In this document: piece by piece, positions 46,753 to 54,584 of the stretch
How the letters are laid out: each line of letters opens with the position of its first letter
Position numbering within the stretch: the stretch's first letter is position 1
The notes under the pieces: generated by a model
Told to the model about the DNA's origin: nothing
Seen by the model: only the letters and a program-made list of their open reading frames with translations
The model's database searches: none
Position numbers and translations under genes: made by a program
Source: Microbacterium sp. Marseille-Q6648
GTDB taxonomy: Bacteria; Actinomycetota; Actinomycetes; Actinomycetales; Microbacteriaceae
Direction: 5' to 3'
Assembly: GCF_943181415.1 (NCBI RefSeq)
Contig: NZ_CALPBZ010000005.1
Location: 1-64,000, forward strand
Length of the DNA stretch: 64,000 bases

Positions 46753-46808
46753 GCCCGAGCCCGCGCATTGACCAGCCGTGTTGGCCGGTCCCCCCGCGCG
46801 GACGACAG

Positions 46809-46843
46809 CCGTGAGTATTGCACCTCACGGCGAACCTGTACAG
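46809..46843 (-). promoter_or_regulatory. Promoter and palindromic operator candidate of the giant gene
   Basis: In the 147 bp gap upstream of the giant gene, CCGTGAG (46809-46815) and CTCACGG (46824-46830) form a perfect 7 bp inverted repeat with an 8 bp spacer. On the minus strand TGTACA (46837-46842, inside the 8 bp palindrome CTGTACAG at 46836-46843) and AATACT are 17 bp apart, a fair -35/-10 pair. The inverted repeat would overlap the -10 region, a classical repressor position. Confidence 0.45.
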
Positions 46844-46899
46844 AGGCTGTGTGAAATATTGCGGCGCCGTGTCGTTAGGGGAACAAACCACCCTGGGGG

Positions 46900-48180
46900 T
46901 TAGGATCCGCCGCGGGCCAGTTGACACTCGTTCGCACCTAGCGTGGGCGCGGCGGCATCCGAGATCACGATCCCGTAGGGGCTCGCGGCGCAGGTCGCGT
47001 CACCGAGGAATCCGCCCGACGATCCCCCGAAGATCACGGCCGCCGATGAGGTTCCGCTGACGCGGAGTCCGTCGATGGCCGGGGCGGCGTCCGCATCGAC
47101 CTGGACGCCGACGTCACCACCCGAGATGGCGTTGTCCGCCCACGACGGATCTGCGGATCCCGTCGCGGCGAGCCCCACGCGGTTGTCGCGGAAGCTGCTC
47201 GAGCCGACCGATCCGCCGGCCTGGTCGAGGAACAGCAAGCCGACCTCGCCGTTGTCGGCGAACACCGACCCCTCGATGCTCACGCGATGCCCGCCCGCCA
47301 CCGCGACGCCGGCCCAGCCGTTGCGGGCGAACACCGAGTCGGTGACCTCCAGCGTCGTTCCGCGCCCGGAGCCTTCGTCGCCCTGCGCCGACATGTACAC
47401 GCCTGCGCCGCCGGCGCCGCCTTCATCCGCCCGAGCTCCCGCGATCCGCACGTTCGACAGGGCGACGGATGCAGACGGCCCGGCGACCAGCCCCGAAGCG
47501 GGGTCGTCGCCGACGAGCTCGAGCGTGAGGTTCTCGAGGCGCACGAGCCCGCCGGTGGCGACGATGATGGCGGCGTCCGTCGCACGCGTGCGCAGCACGG
47601 TGTCGTCGCGGTCCGACCCCCGAAGCGTCACGGCGGTGAGCAGGACGAGGGTGCTGTCGAGGTCGATGGTGCCAGGGGGCAGCACGACGGTGGTGCCCTC
47701 GGCCGAACGCGCGAGGGCGTCTCGCAGGTCGTCCGTCGGGGTGAGCGCGCGCTCCCCCGCCTCCTGCTCGACCGTGCCCAGGATCGATGCGGAGGCGCGA
47801 CGCCACACGGCCTCGGCGACCGGGGTCGACGGCTCGATCGCGCCGAGTCCGTCGGCGAGCTCCGCGGCGAAGGCTTCGCGGTCGCAATCCAGCCGGTCGC
47901 GGGCGCGACGTGCGTCGGTCACCGCGGCGGTGAGGGGGTCCTCCTCCGCCTCCGGCCCGTCGTCATCCGGCGTCGTCGGCGGCTCGCCCGCGGCATCCGG
48001 CTCGTACCCGGCGGCCAGCTGCGCTACGGCATCGACGATGCCGGACGCGGCATCGGTACATGCCTGTTCGAGAATCTCTCCCGGGATGCCGGCCTGCGTC
48101 GGCTCTGCGGATGGTTGCGGCCCGCACCCGGTGAGCACGCCTATGAGCGCGATCAGGGCGACAGTCCGCGCGAGCTTCAC
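46900..48180 (-). CDS. Lipoprotein with right-handed parallel beta-helix repeats
   Basis: This 426-residue protein starts with a lipoprotein signal whose lipobox is LTGC (Cys19), so it is probably anchored to the outer face of the membrane. Residues about 20-150 are a helical acidic N-terminal region. Residues about 165-420 are beta-helix rungs: TTVVLPPGTIDLDSTLVLLTAVTLRGS followed by NLTLELVG, NVRIAGAR, DSVFARNGWAGVAV and GSVFADNGEVGLLF turns with short asparagine- and glycine-rich loops. Such PbH1 repeats occur in carbohydrate lyases and surface proteins, but I see no catalytic signature. The GTG start lies 19 bp after the previous gene and the next gene downstream is the giant protein, so a role at the same surface is plausible. 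Substrate unknown. Confidence 0.85.
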   Translation of the reverse strand: MKLARTVALIALIGVLTGCGPQPSAEPTQAGIPGEILEQACTDAASGIVDAVAQLAAGYEPDAAGEPPTTPDDDGPEAEEDPLTAAVTDARRARDRLDCDREAFAAELADGLGAIEPSTPVAEAVWRRASASILGTVEQEAGERALTPTDDLRDALARSAEGTTVVLPPGTIDLDSTLVLLTAVTLRGSDRDDTVLRTRATDAAIIVATGGLVRLENLTLELVGDDPASGLVAGPSASVALSNVRIAGARADEGGAGGAGVYMSAQGDEGSGRGTTLEVTDSVFARNGWAGVAVAGGHRVSIEGSVFADNGEVGLLFLDQAGGSVGSSSFRDNRVGLAATGSADPSWADNAISGGDVGVQVDADAAPAIDGLRVSGTSSAAVIFGGSSGGFLGDATCAASPYGIVISDAAAPTLGANECQLARGGS

Positions 48181-48199
48181 ACGCGGAGCATAGCGCTCG

Positions 48200-48463
48200 T
48201 CAGAACCGGATCTCGTGACCGTCGGGATCCCACATCGATCCGCCCGCCACCTCGGGGGCGTCGTCGGGAATGGGGATCACCGCGATGGGGACACCCGGTG
48301 TGATGAGCAGATGAGCTGGCCGCGGAGCACCCTCGCCGTCGTTGACGAGCAGCCAGTGCACTCCCCGTGAGACGCCGTCGACGATCTCCTGCTTCAGTTC
48401 GGCGAAGTTCCGGCCCCCGACGCTGTAGTGCTCCCCGCCGTAGATGATGTCGATGCGCTTCAT
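48200..48463 (-). CDS. Small conserved-type protein, unknown function
   Basis: This 87-residue protein begins MKRIDIIYGGEHYSVGGRNF and ends near SMWDPDGHEIRF. It has a predicted alpha/beta character, one possible helix (AELKQEIVDGVSRG) and no signal or membrane segment. Its ATG overlaps the stop of the upstream gene in an ATGA arrangement, so the two are almost certainly translationally coupled. I do not recognise a family with certainty. The next gene downstream on the same strand is the beta-helix lipoprotein. Confidence 0.8.
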   Translation of the reverse strand: MKRIDIIYGGEHYSVGGRNFAELKQEIVDGVSRGVHWLLVNDGEGAPRPAHLLITPGVPIAVIPIPDDAPEVAGGSMWDPDGHEIRF

Positions 48464-48786
48464 ACCTCGACCTCTTCGGGCTCGGCGATGACGGCGGGCT
48501 CCGGCACGACATAGAGCCCGGCGGGCGAGTTGGCGGTGTAGGCGAGCGCGTCGACCCACGCCATGTTCAGCTGCGGCCTGCGGCTGCCGTAGTACTTGTA
48601 GACGAGTGAGCACCGGGGGTGGACCCATACCGTGGTGCGGCCGTCGCCGATGCTCGTGTCGTCCTTCCAGGTGAAATGGAACGCCTCGCCGCGCCGCAGC
48701 TTGGTTCCGATCACGAGCTGCAGATGCGCGAGGGTGCGATCTTCGAAGTCCACCTTGATGGTGGCTTCATAGATGAACTTGCCCAT
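48460..48786 (-). CDS. Small Microbacteriaceae-type conserved protein (DUF7882-like)
   Basis: This 108-residue cytosolic-looking protein has the pattern MGKFIYEATIKVDFEDRTL, LQLVIGTKLRRGEAFHFTWKDD, GDGRTTVWVHPRCSLVYKYYG and ANSPAGLYVVPEP. It is a compact conserved family I associate with Microbacteriaceae; the DUF number is from memory and may be wrong. A CGGAGGAAC ribosome site sits close to the ATG. It shares an ATGA overlap with the following small gene. No enzymatic motif is visible, and function is unknown. Confidence 0.82.
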   Translation of the reverse strand: MGKFIYEATIKVDFEDRTLAHLQLVIGTKLRRGEAFHFTWKDDTSIGDGRTTVWVHPRCSLVYKYYGSRRPQLNMAWVDALAYTANSPAGLYVVPEPAVIAEPEEVEV

Positions 48787-48912
48787 ATGTTCCTCCGAGA
48801 CGGCGGGGGAAAGCCCCGAGGACCTGGATGCGCCGGATGACCGACGCCTTCTCTACGGTGCCACCGCGGAGCCCCCCGACCAACGGGGTTGACATCCCGG
48901 AGGAGGAGGGAA

Positions 48913-50094
48913 TCACGTCGTCGGAGTGAGGACCACCTTCACGCAGCCGCCGGACTTCTTCTGGAACAGGTCGTACATGTCGGGAGCGATCTCGAGTCCA
49001 CCGCGATGCGTGATGAGATCCCCGATTCCGAGGGGATCCGCTTCGTCGCGTGCGAGCGGCAGCAGGTCGGGGATCCACCGCTTGACGTTGCACTGCCCCA
49101 TGCGCAGGGTGAGCTGCTTGTCGAACATCGTCTTCATCGGCAGAACGTCGGCGTCGCCTGCGTAGACGCCGCTGATCGAGATCGTTCCGCCGCGCCGGAC
49201 CATCTCGATCGCGGCGTGCAGCGCGGCGAGCCGATCGATGCCGGAGTGCTCCAGGACGGGGCGCGCGACCACGTCGGGGAGCATGCCGGTGATCATGTGC
49301 GCGGCATGGGCGAAGGGGCTCCCGTGCGCTTCGAGCCCGACCGCATCGATGACGGCGTCGGCACCCCGGCCCTGGGTGCGGGCGATGACGCGCGCGACGT
49401 CGTCGTCGCCTTCCCAGGCTTCGACGCCATGACGCGCCGCCATCTCGCGACGTTCGGGCACGGGATCGATCGCGATGACGCGATGCCCCCGCTGCACGGC
49501 GATCCGCGAGGCGAACTGTCCGACAGGCCCCAATCCGAGGACCACGACGGTCCCGTCCTTTTCGGGCACGTCGGCGTACTCGACCGCCTGCCAGGCCGTG
49601 GGCAGGATGTCGCTGAGGAACAGATACCGCTCGTCGGGCAGGTCGTCTTCAACGAGGATGGTGTTGTAGTCGGCGAAGGGGACGCGCAGCGCCTCGGCCT
49701 GGCCGCCGGGCACCTGCCCATACAGCTTCGTGTAGCCGAAGAGGGAGGCGCCGGTGCCGTAGAGGTCGTTCTGCGTCGTCTCGCACTGCGACTGAAGTCC
49801 CCGAAGACACATGAAGCACGCGCCGCACGCGATGTTGAACGGAACGACGACGCGCTGACCGGGACGCAGCCGGGAGACGTCGGCGCCGACCGCCTCGACC
49901 ACGCCCATCGCCTCATGGCCCAGGATGTCCCCCGCGTCGAGGAAGGGCCCGAAAACCTCGTACAGGTGGAGGTCCGACCCGCAGATCGCCGTGGAGGTGA
50001 CCTGGATGATCGCGTCCGTGGGCTCTTCGATGCGCGGGTCGGGGACGTCCTGCACCTCGACGTGTCTTCTTCCCTGCCAGGTCACCGCTCTCAT
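48913..50094 (-). CDS. Zinc-dependent alcohol dehydrogenase family protein
   Basis: This 393-residue medium-chain dehydrogenase/reductase oxidises an alcohol or aldehyde adduct with NAD(P). Catalytic zinc ligands are visible as Cys38 (ICGSDLH) and His60-Glu61 (GHEAMG). The structural zinc is supplied by Cys90, Cys93, Cys96 and Cys104. The Rossmann motif VLGLGPVGQFA follows. The extended loop and length resemble the glutathione-dependent formaldehyde dehydrogenase-like subgroup. The start at 50094 (MRAVTWQG) is preferred because MDR proteins begin there; an in-frame GTG at 50169 would add 25 uncharacteristic residues. The gene is divergent from the sugar ABC operon, with promoters facing each other in the 177 bp gap. 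Substrate unknown. Confidence 0.9.
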   Translation of the reverse strand: MRAVTWQGRRHVEVQDVPDPRIEEPTDAIIQVTSTAICGSDLHLYEVFGPFLDAGDILGHEAMGVVEAVGADVSRLRPGQRVVVPFNIACGACFMCLRGLQSQCETTQNDLYGTGASLFGYTKLYGQVPGGQAEALRVPFADYNTILVEDDLPDERYLFLSDILPTAWQAVEYADVPEKDGTVVVLGLGPVGQFASRIAVQRGHRVIAIDPVPERREMAARHGVEAWEGDDDVARVIARTQGRGADAVIDAVGLEAHGSPFAHAAHMITGMLPDVVARPVLEHSGIDRLAALHAAIEMVRRGGTISISGVYAGDADVLPMKTMFDKQLTLRMGQCNVKRWIPDLLPLARDEADPLGIGDLITHRGGLEIAPDMYDLFQKKSGGCVKVVLTPTT

Positions 50095-50130
50095 ATCCGG
50101 AACGATGCGAGGGCGAGCCTCTCGGAAGAA

Positions 50131-50205
50131 GGGGGTTGACAGGTTTCCCGTGCGCGCACTATCGGGCACGAACTGTAGATCCGCCTTCGCGCAGGGTCAA
50201 CCCCC
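50131..50205. promoter_or_regulatory. Face-to-face promoters between dehydrogenase and sugar ABC operon
   Basis: On the plus strand TTGACA (50136-50141) and TATCGG (50160-50165) are 18 bp apart. On the minus strand TTGACC (50195-50200) and TACAGT (50172-50177) are 17 bp apart. The two -35 boxes lie in a perfect 10 bp inverted repeat, 50131-50140 against 50196-50205. Each promoter fires through the other, so mutual interference or a shared regulator is possible. Confidence 0.55.
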
Positions 50206-50271
50206 TCCATGCTGGCACCGACCCCTGCCTACTTTCACCCCACCGATCACTTCTCAGTGTCAGGAGGACTC

Positions 50272-51654
50272 ATGAACACGGGTATCCGCCGCGTCACCGC
50301 GGCCGCCGTCGCCGCAGGCGCACTCGTCCTGGGCGGCTGCGCCGTCGGAACCGGAGGCGCCGACGACGCAGACGCCGAGTACGCCGCCGACGCCGAGCTG
50401 TCGGGCGACGTCTCGGTCATGGGGTTCTCGGGAGTGGACGAGGTCGCGACCTCGCGCCTGGACCTCGCAGAAGCGGCGCTGGGCGAGGCATCGGTCTCGC
50501 TCACCGAGGGCGAGCTGGATCTGCAGCAGCTGCTCTCCGCCGTCGCCACCGGAACTCCCCCCGATCTGGTCTACGCCAACCGCGACCAGGTCGGTTCCCT
50601 GGCCGCACGGGGAGCGATCGTTCCGCTCGAGAACTGCATCGAGGGCGAGCAGATCCCCACCGACCAGTTCGTACCGGCAGCGCTCGCGCAGGTGACCCTC
50701 GATGGGAAGGTGTACGGCATCCCGGAGTTCAACTCCGTCCAGCTCACGATGGCCAACGCCGACCTGCTGAGCGAGGCCGGCCTGAGCATCGAGGATGTGA
50801 ACTTCTCGAACTGGGATGCGGTGGTCGCGGCGAACGAGGCCCTGCTGGAGAGGGACGGCGACTCGGTGTCGGTGATCGGCGTCGACAGCAAACTCCCCGA
50901 GTTCCTGCCGCTGTGGGCCAAGGCCAACGGCGCCGACCTCATCTCGGAGGACGGCCGGACCGCGCAACTGGACGCTCCCGCCGTCATCGAGGCGCTCGAG
51001 TGGGCGGTGTCGATCTACGACGCGCAGGGCGGCTTCAGCGCGGTGAAGGCGTACCGCGACTCCGCGGACTTCTTCGGCGAGGGCAACCAGTTCGCCACCG
51101 GGGTTCTCGGCGCGATGCCCATGGAGCAGTGGTACGTGAACGTCCTCAACGACGTCTCGCCCGACGCCCCGATGGCGTTCGACACCGTGAAGTCCCGCGA
51201 CGGTGAAACCCTCGCGTACGCCTCGGGTTCGGCCTGGGCCATTCCCGCGGGCAGCGAGAACCCCGAGGCCGCGTGCCGGTTCGCGAGGGTCATGACCTCG
51301 CTCGACGCGTGGGAGGCTGCGGCGAACGCCCGCCTGGAGGCACGGGAAGCGGAGGGCAAGCCATTCACCGGCATCCTCACCGGCAATGCCGAAGCCGACG
51401 CGATGATCCAGGAGATGACCACCTCGGGCGGCGAGCCCTGGGACACCGCGGTGTCGAAGATGTACGAGGCCAACGACAGCACCTTCTCGCTGCCCGCCAA
51501 CCCCGCGGATGCCGAGTTCAAGACCGCCCTGTTCGACGCGGTCAACGCGGTCCTCAACGGCCAGGCCGAGCCCGCCGACGCCCTCGCCACCGCGCAGGAG
51601 CAGGCGCAGGAAGCCCTGGACGAAGGTTGGGCTGCGCTGGAGTCGGAGGGCTGA
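50272..51654 (+). CDS. Carbohydrate ABC transporter substrate-binding lipoprotein
   Basis: This 460-residue extracellular solute-binding protein has a lipoprotein signal with lipobox LGGC (Cys23). It shows the family-1 binding-protein layout: TGTPPDLVYANRDQVGSLAARGAIVPLENCIEG, then a GKVYGIPEFNSVQLTMANADLL segment and a C-terminal YASGSAWAIPAGSENPEAACRFARVM block. The ATG has an AGGAGGA site (50262-50268) in good position. It heads a three-gene operon with two permeases and no ATPase; in actinobacteria such importers commonly use a shared MsiK-type ATPase encoded elsewhere. The transported sugar cannot be told. Confidence 0.92.
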   Translation: MNTGIRRVTAAAVAAGALVLGGCAVGTGGADDADAEYAADAELSGDVSVMGFSGVDEVATSRLDLAEAALGEASVSLTEGELDLQQLLSAVATGTPPDLVYANRDQVGSLAARGAIVPLENCIEGEQIPTDQFVPAALAQVTLDGKVYGIPEFNSVQLTMANADLLSEAGLSIEDVNFSNWDAVVAANEALLERDGDSVSVIGVDSKLPEFLPLWAKANGADLISEDGRTAQLDAPAVIEALEWAVSIYDAQGGFSAVKAYRDSADFFGEGNQFATGVLGAMPMEQWYVNVLNDVSPDAPMAFDTVKSRDGETLAYASGSAWAIPAGSENPEAACRFARVMTSLDAWEAAANARLEAREAEGKPFTGILTGNAEADAMIQEMTTSGGEPWDTAVSKMYEANDSTFSLPANPADAEFKTALFDAVNAVLNGQAEPADALATAQEQAQEALDEGWAALESEG

Positions 51655-51655
51655 C

Positions 51656-52603
51656 ATGTCCGCCGCCGTCGCCGCTCCACCGGATCGCCGCGTGGCGCGG
51701 CGGCGGGCCCGCCGCCGGAACACCGGGTCCGCCCTGCTGTTCCTCAGCCCCTGGCTGATCGGATTCGGCGTCTTCACCGCCTGGCCGCTCATCTACAGCG
51801 CCTACCTTTCGTTCACCGACTACGACGTGATCAACGATCCCTCCTTCATCGGGACGGCGAACTACGTCGAGCTGATGCAGGACCCGAAGATCGCCCTGGC
51901 TCTGGGCAACACGCTGATGTTCACCGCCGTGCAGGTGCCGCTGTACGTGCTGGTCTCGCTCGTGCTCGCGCTGCTGCTGAACCGCGCGGGCCGGTCGGCG
52001 GGCTTCTATCGCACGGTGTTCTTCCTGCCGAAGATGACGCCTCCGGTGGCGGTGGGCGTACTCTTCCTGCTGCTGTTCAACGGTCAGAACGGCCTCATCA
52101 ACACCGCTCTGGGGTGGATAGGCATCGACGGGCCGGCGTGGACGACGGACCCGGCCTGGGTGAAGCCCGGCCTGATCATCATGAGTCTGTGGACGGTCGG
52201 CGCGTCGGTCATCATTCTGCTCGCCGCACTGCAGAGCGTTCCCGAGGAGCTGTACGAATCCGCGCGTATCGACGGCGCCGGATTCTGGCGTCAGTCGCTG
52301 AGTGTGACTCTGCCGATGATCAGCCCCGCGCTGTTCTTCATCGTCGTGGTGAACACGATCGCCGGCCTGCAGACCTTCGACGAGGCCTACACCGCCCTCT
52401 TCGGAGCAGGCAATACGACGTACAGCAACGACGCGGCGCTGTTCTACGTGATCTACCTGTTCCAGCAGGCGTTCCAGTTCCTGAACATGGGGTACGCCTC
52501 GGCCATGGCGTGGATCCTGTTCGGCCTGATCATGGCCGTCACGGTCGTTCAGCTGGTCGTGTCGAGACGGCTGGTCTATTACGAGGGCGAGGACCAGAAA
52601 TGA
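51656..52603 (+). CDS. Sugar ABC transporter permease (MalF/UgpA type)
   Basis: This 315-residue inner-membrane permease has six predicted transmembrane segments, starting with ALLFLSPWLIGFGVFTAWPLI after a basic cytosolic N-terminus. It carries the conserved EAA loop EELYESARIDGAGFWRQSL, through which it contacts the ATPase. The start codon lies 1 nt after the binding-protein stop, and the gene ends in an ATGA overlap with the next permease, so all three are co-translated. It forms the heterodimeric channel with the downstream permease. Confidence 0.93.
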   Translation: MSAAVAAPPDRRVARRRARRRNTGSALLFLSPWLIGFGVFTAWPLIYSAYLSFTDYDVINDPSFIGTANYVELMQDPKIALALGNTLMFTAVQVPLYVLVSLVLALLLNRAGRSAGFYRTVFFLPKMTPPVAVGVLFLLLFNGQNGLINTALGWIGIDGPAWTTDPAWVKPGLIIMSLWTVGASVIILLAALQSVPEELYESARIDGAGFWRQSLSVTLPMISPALFFIVVVNTIAGLQTFDEAYTALFGAGNTTYSNDAALFYVIYLFQQAFQFLNMGYASAMAWILFGLIMAVTVVQLVVSRRLVYYEGEDQK

Positions 52604-53523
52604 CCGGAGTGCTTCCGCCGCCCACCGTCAGCGCGGACGCGGATCCGCCCGAGCGCGTCTCGCCGGTCCGCGTGGAGCGGACCCCTCGACGCAGCCGCAA
52701 GCGCGTGGTCCGCGTGCTGGTGAGCGTCGCGCTCGCACTGCTGGCTGTCGTGTTCGCCTACCCGTTCGTCTGGTTGATCAGCGCCTCGTTCAAGCCACGC
52801 GGCCAGGTCTTCGACAACAAGCTGATCCCCGAGACGTTCACGTGGGACAACTATGTGCGCGTCTGGCAGGAGGCGCCGCTGGCCCTGTGGCTGACCAACA
52901 CCCTCATCGTCACGGTGCTGGCGGCGGTCACCGTCACGATCTCGAGCGCGATGGTCGCGTGGGGATTCGCATACTTCCGTTTTCGCGGGCGGGGGATGCT
53001 GTTCGGCCTGGTCCTGGCCACGATGATGCTTCCCGGTGCGGTGACCATGATCCCCACATTCCTGATCTGGAACGCACTGGGGATGGTCGGCACCCTCACC
53101 CCGATGTGGGCGCAGAACCTCTTCGCCAGCGCCTTCTACGTCTTCCTGCTGCGGCAGTTCATGCTCGGGCTGCCGCGCGATCTCTTCGACGCCGCCCGCG
53201 TGGACGGCGCCTCGCAGTGGGGCGTGTTCTGGCGGATCGCGCTCCCGCTGAGCAAACCGGCCATCGCCGTGACGCTGGTGTTCGAGGTGCAGGCGGTGTG
53301 GACCGACCTGATGCGCGCGCTCATCTATCTGCGGGACTCCGCCACCTTCACCATCCCCCGTGGGCTGAAAGCGCTCGTGGACGCCTTCGGATTCGGCGGG
53401 GAATGGCACTGGGAGATCATCGTGACAGCGAGCGTCATCGCGACGGTGCCGATGATCATCATCTTCTTCATCGGGCAGCGCCAGATCATCCACGGCATCA
53501 GCGCCGGCGGACTGAAGGGTTGA
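52600..53523 (+). CDS. Sugar ABC transporter permease (MalG/UgpE type)
   Basis: This 307-residue permease of the MalG class has a proline- and arginine-rich cytosolic leader (PRRSRKRVVR) before the first transmembrane helix. A periplasmic-side YVRVWQEAPLALWLTNTL segment follows. The EAA motif is RDLFDAARVDGASQWGVF. It ends with the typical IIFFIGQRQIIHGISAGGLKG tail. It overlaps the preceding permease by 4 nt (ATGA). Partner of the upstream permease; the energising ATPase is not in this operon. Confidence 0.93.
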   Translation: MTGVLPPPTVSADADPPERVSPVRVERTPRRSRKRVVRVLVSVALALLAVVFAYPFVWLISASFKPRGQVFDNKLIPETFTWDNYVRVWQEAPLALWLTNTLIVTVLAAVTVTISSAMVAWGFAYFRFRGRGMLFGLVLATMMLPGAVTMIPTFLIWNALGMVGTLTPMWAQNLFASAFYVFLLRQFMLGLPRDLFDAARVDGASQWGVFWRIALPLSKPAIAVTLVFEVQAVWTDLMRALIYLRDSATFTIPRGLKALVDAFGFGGEWHWEIIVTASVIATVPMIIIFFIGQRQIIHGISAGGLKG

Positions 53524-53602
53524 TCGCCCGCACAGAATAGGCATCCCATCGCGAGCACGCAACCCCCGCGACGCGCTCCGAGGGTGACCGGATGATGGCG
53601 GC

Positions 53603-53938
53603 ATGCAGCTGTTGCACTACACCGGTGACACCCTCCTCACGACGGACGATGTCGCGAACGCACTCATGGCCTACGCCTCGGCCCTGGCGGACTCCCATAC
53701 GTCGGACGTCGTCGTCGTGCCGATCCTGGACCAGAGGGGCGACGTCGTGATGGCCGAGATGCTGCTCGGGCCCGCGAGCCAGCTCTACAGCACGCCCGCC
53801 GACGGCGCCGGCGCGGAAGTGGAGGTCGACGAAGCCGTCGTCCAGGACCTCCGGCTGCGTGCACGGCGCCTGCGCCACCCCGAGGCAAGCCCCGACCGCG
53901 GCGAACAATGGCTCGTGCCGGACACCGACCTGGATTGA
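53603..53938 (+). CDS. Small hypothetical protein
   Basis: This 111-residue soluble, acidic protein has the segments LLTTDDVANALMAYASALADSHTSDVVVVPILDQRGDVV and MLLGPASQLYSTP. Alternation of helix and strand suggests a small alpha/beta domain, and the regular helix VDEAVVQDLRLRARRLR lies near the C-terminus. There is no signal or membrane segment. It lies 79 bp after the permease gene on the same strand and is followed by a strong hairpin, so it may share the transporter transcript or have its own promoter. I do not recognise a named family. Confidence 0.75.
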   Translation: MQLLHYTGDTLLTTDDVANALMAYASALADSHTSDVVVVPILDQRGDVVMAEMLLGPASQLYSTPADGAGAEVEVDEAVVQDLRLRARRLRHPEASPDRGEQWLVPDTDLD

Positions 53939-53958
53939 CGCCGACGGGCTTCGGTCAC

Positions 53959-53998
53959 GGCGAAGGGGCACCCACCGGTCGGTGGGTGCCCCTTCGCC
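53959..53998. terminator. Bidirectional intrinsic terminator
   Basis: A perfect 18 bp inverted repeat (53959-53976 with 53981-53998, loop of 4) separates the convergent small hypothetical gene and the DUF3618 operon. Its arms are GC-rich in the middle; the short gap on both sides means one hairpin serves both directions. Confidence 0.88.
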
Positions 53999-54008
53999 GT
54001 TCCTCGGA

Positions 54009-54584
54009 TCAGTGACCGCTGACGTTCTGGCCCGCCCCTTTCGCCTGGGTCTTCACGTCGTCGGCCGCTGTCGCGGCTTCGGTCTTCACATGTTCGACGG
54101 ATTCGGTCGCGGCATCCTTCACGGCGGTCGCGGCATCGCGAGCCGGCTCGCGAAGGTGCTCCCCGACCTCCTTGGCGACCCCCGACACCTCATCGACGAG
54201 AGGCTGCGCCTGCTCCTTCACCTTCTCGGCGACCTCCTTCTCACGATCGGATGCCGGGATCAGCGACGACAGGAGCAGACCCGCCCCGAACGCGATGAGA
54301 CCGACCGCCAGGGGATTGCCCTCGGCCTTGGTGACGGCTCGATCCTTCAGATCGCCGACGTTCGACGCCGCCGATGAGCCGGCGTGCGAGATCGACGAAC
54401 CCGCATCGTCCGCCGCCCCCATCACGCGGTCGCGGACCGATCCGATCGCGCCCTTGACCTTGTTGGTCTGACGCTCCACCATCTTCGACGGCGAGACCTT
54501 GTCGGCGAGCGCGTCGACGTCGCTGCCCAACTCTCGCCGGGTCTGTTCGATGTTGTGACGGATGACATCCGGTGAATCGCTCAT
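54009..54584 (-). CDS. DUF3618 domain-containing membrane protein
   Basis: This 191-residue protein starts with the DUF3618 signature (IRHNIEQTRRELGSDVDALADKVSP). A long amphipathic helical part, one membrane segment (NPLAVGLIAFGAGLLLSSLI) and a C-terminal coiled-coil-like tail follow, the tail rich in Ala, Glu, Lys and Val (heptads such as ATAVKDAATESVEHVKTEA). It overlaps the upstream Holin-X gene by an ATGA and is the last gene of a three-gene operon that ends at the terminator. In other actinobacteria these genes travel together and are thought to act in membrane or cell-envelope stress; the exact role is unknown. Confidence 0.88.
   Translation of the reverse strand: MSDSPDVIRHNIEQTRRELGSDVDALADKVSPSKMVERQTNKVKGAIGSVRDRVMGAADDAGSSISHAGSSAASNVGDLKDRAVTKAEGNPLAVGLIAFGAGLLLSSLIPASDREKEVAEKVKEQAQPLVDEVSGVAKEVGEHLREPARDAATAVKDAATESVEHVKTEAATAADDVKTQAKGAGQNVSGH

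Noticed and set aside
46573-46752. Twin-arginine (Tat) signal on the giant protein
   Set aside because: LWRRG has two Arg but not the rest of the SRRxFLK consensus, and export of a folded protein of this size by Tat is implausible.
48875-48891. Short CCCCG/CGGGG hairpin after the dehydrogenase gene as a terminator
   Set aside because: The stem is only 5 bp and is not followed by a U-run, so it is too weak to call.
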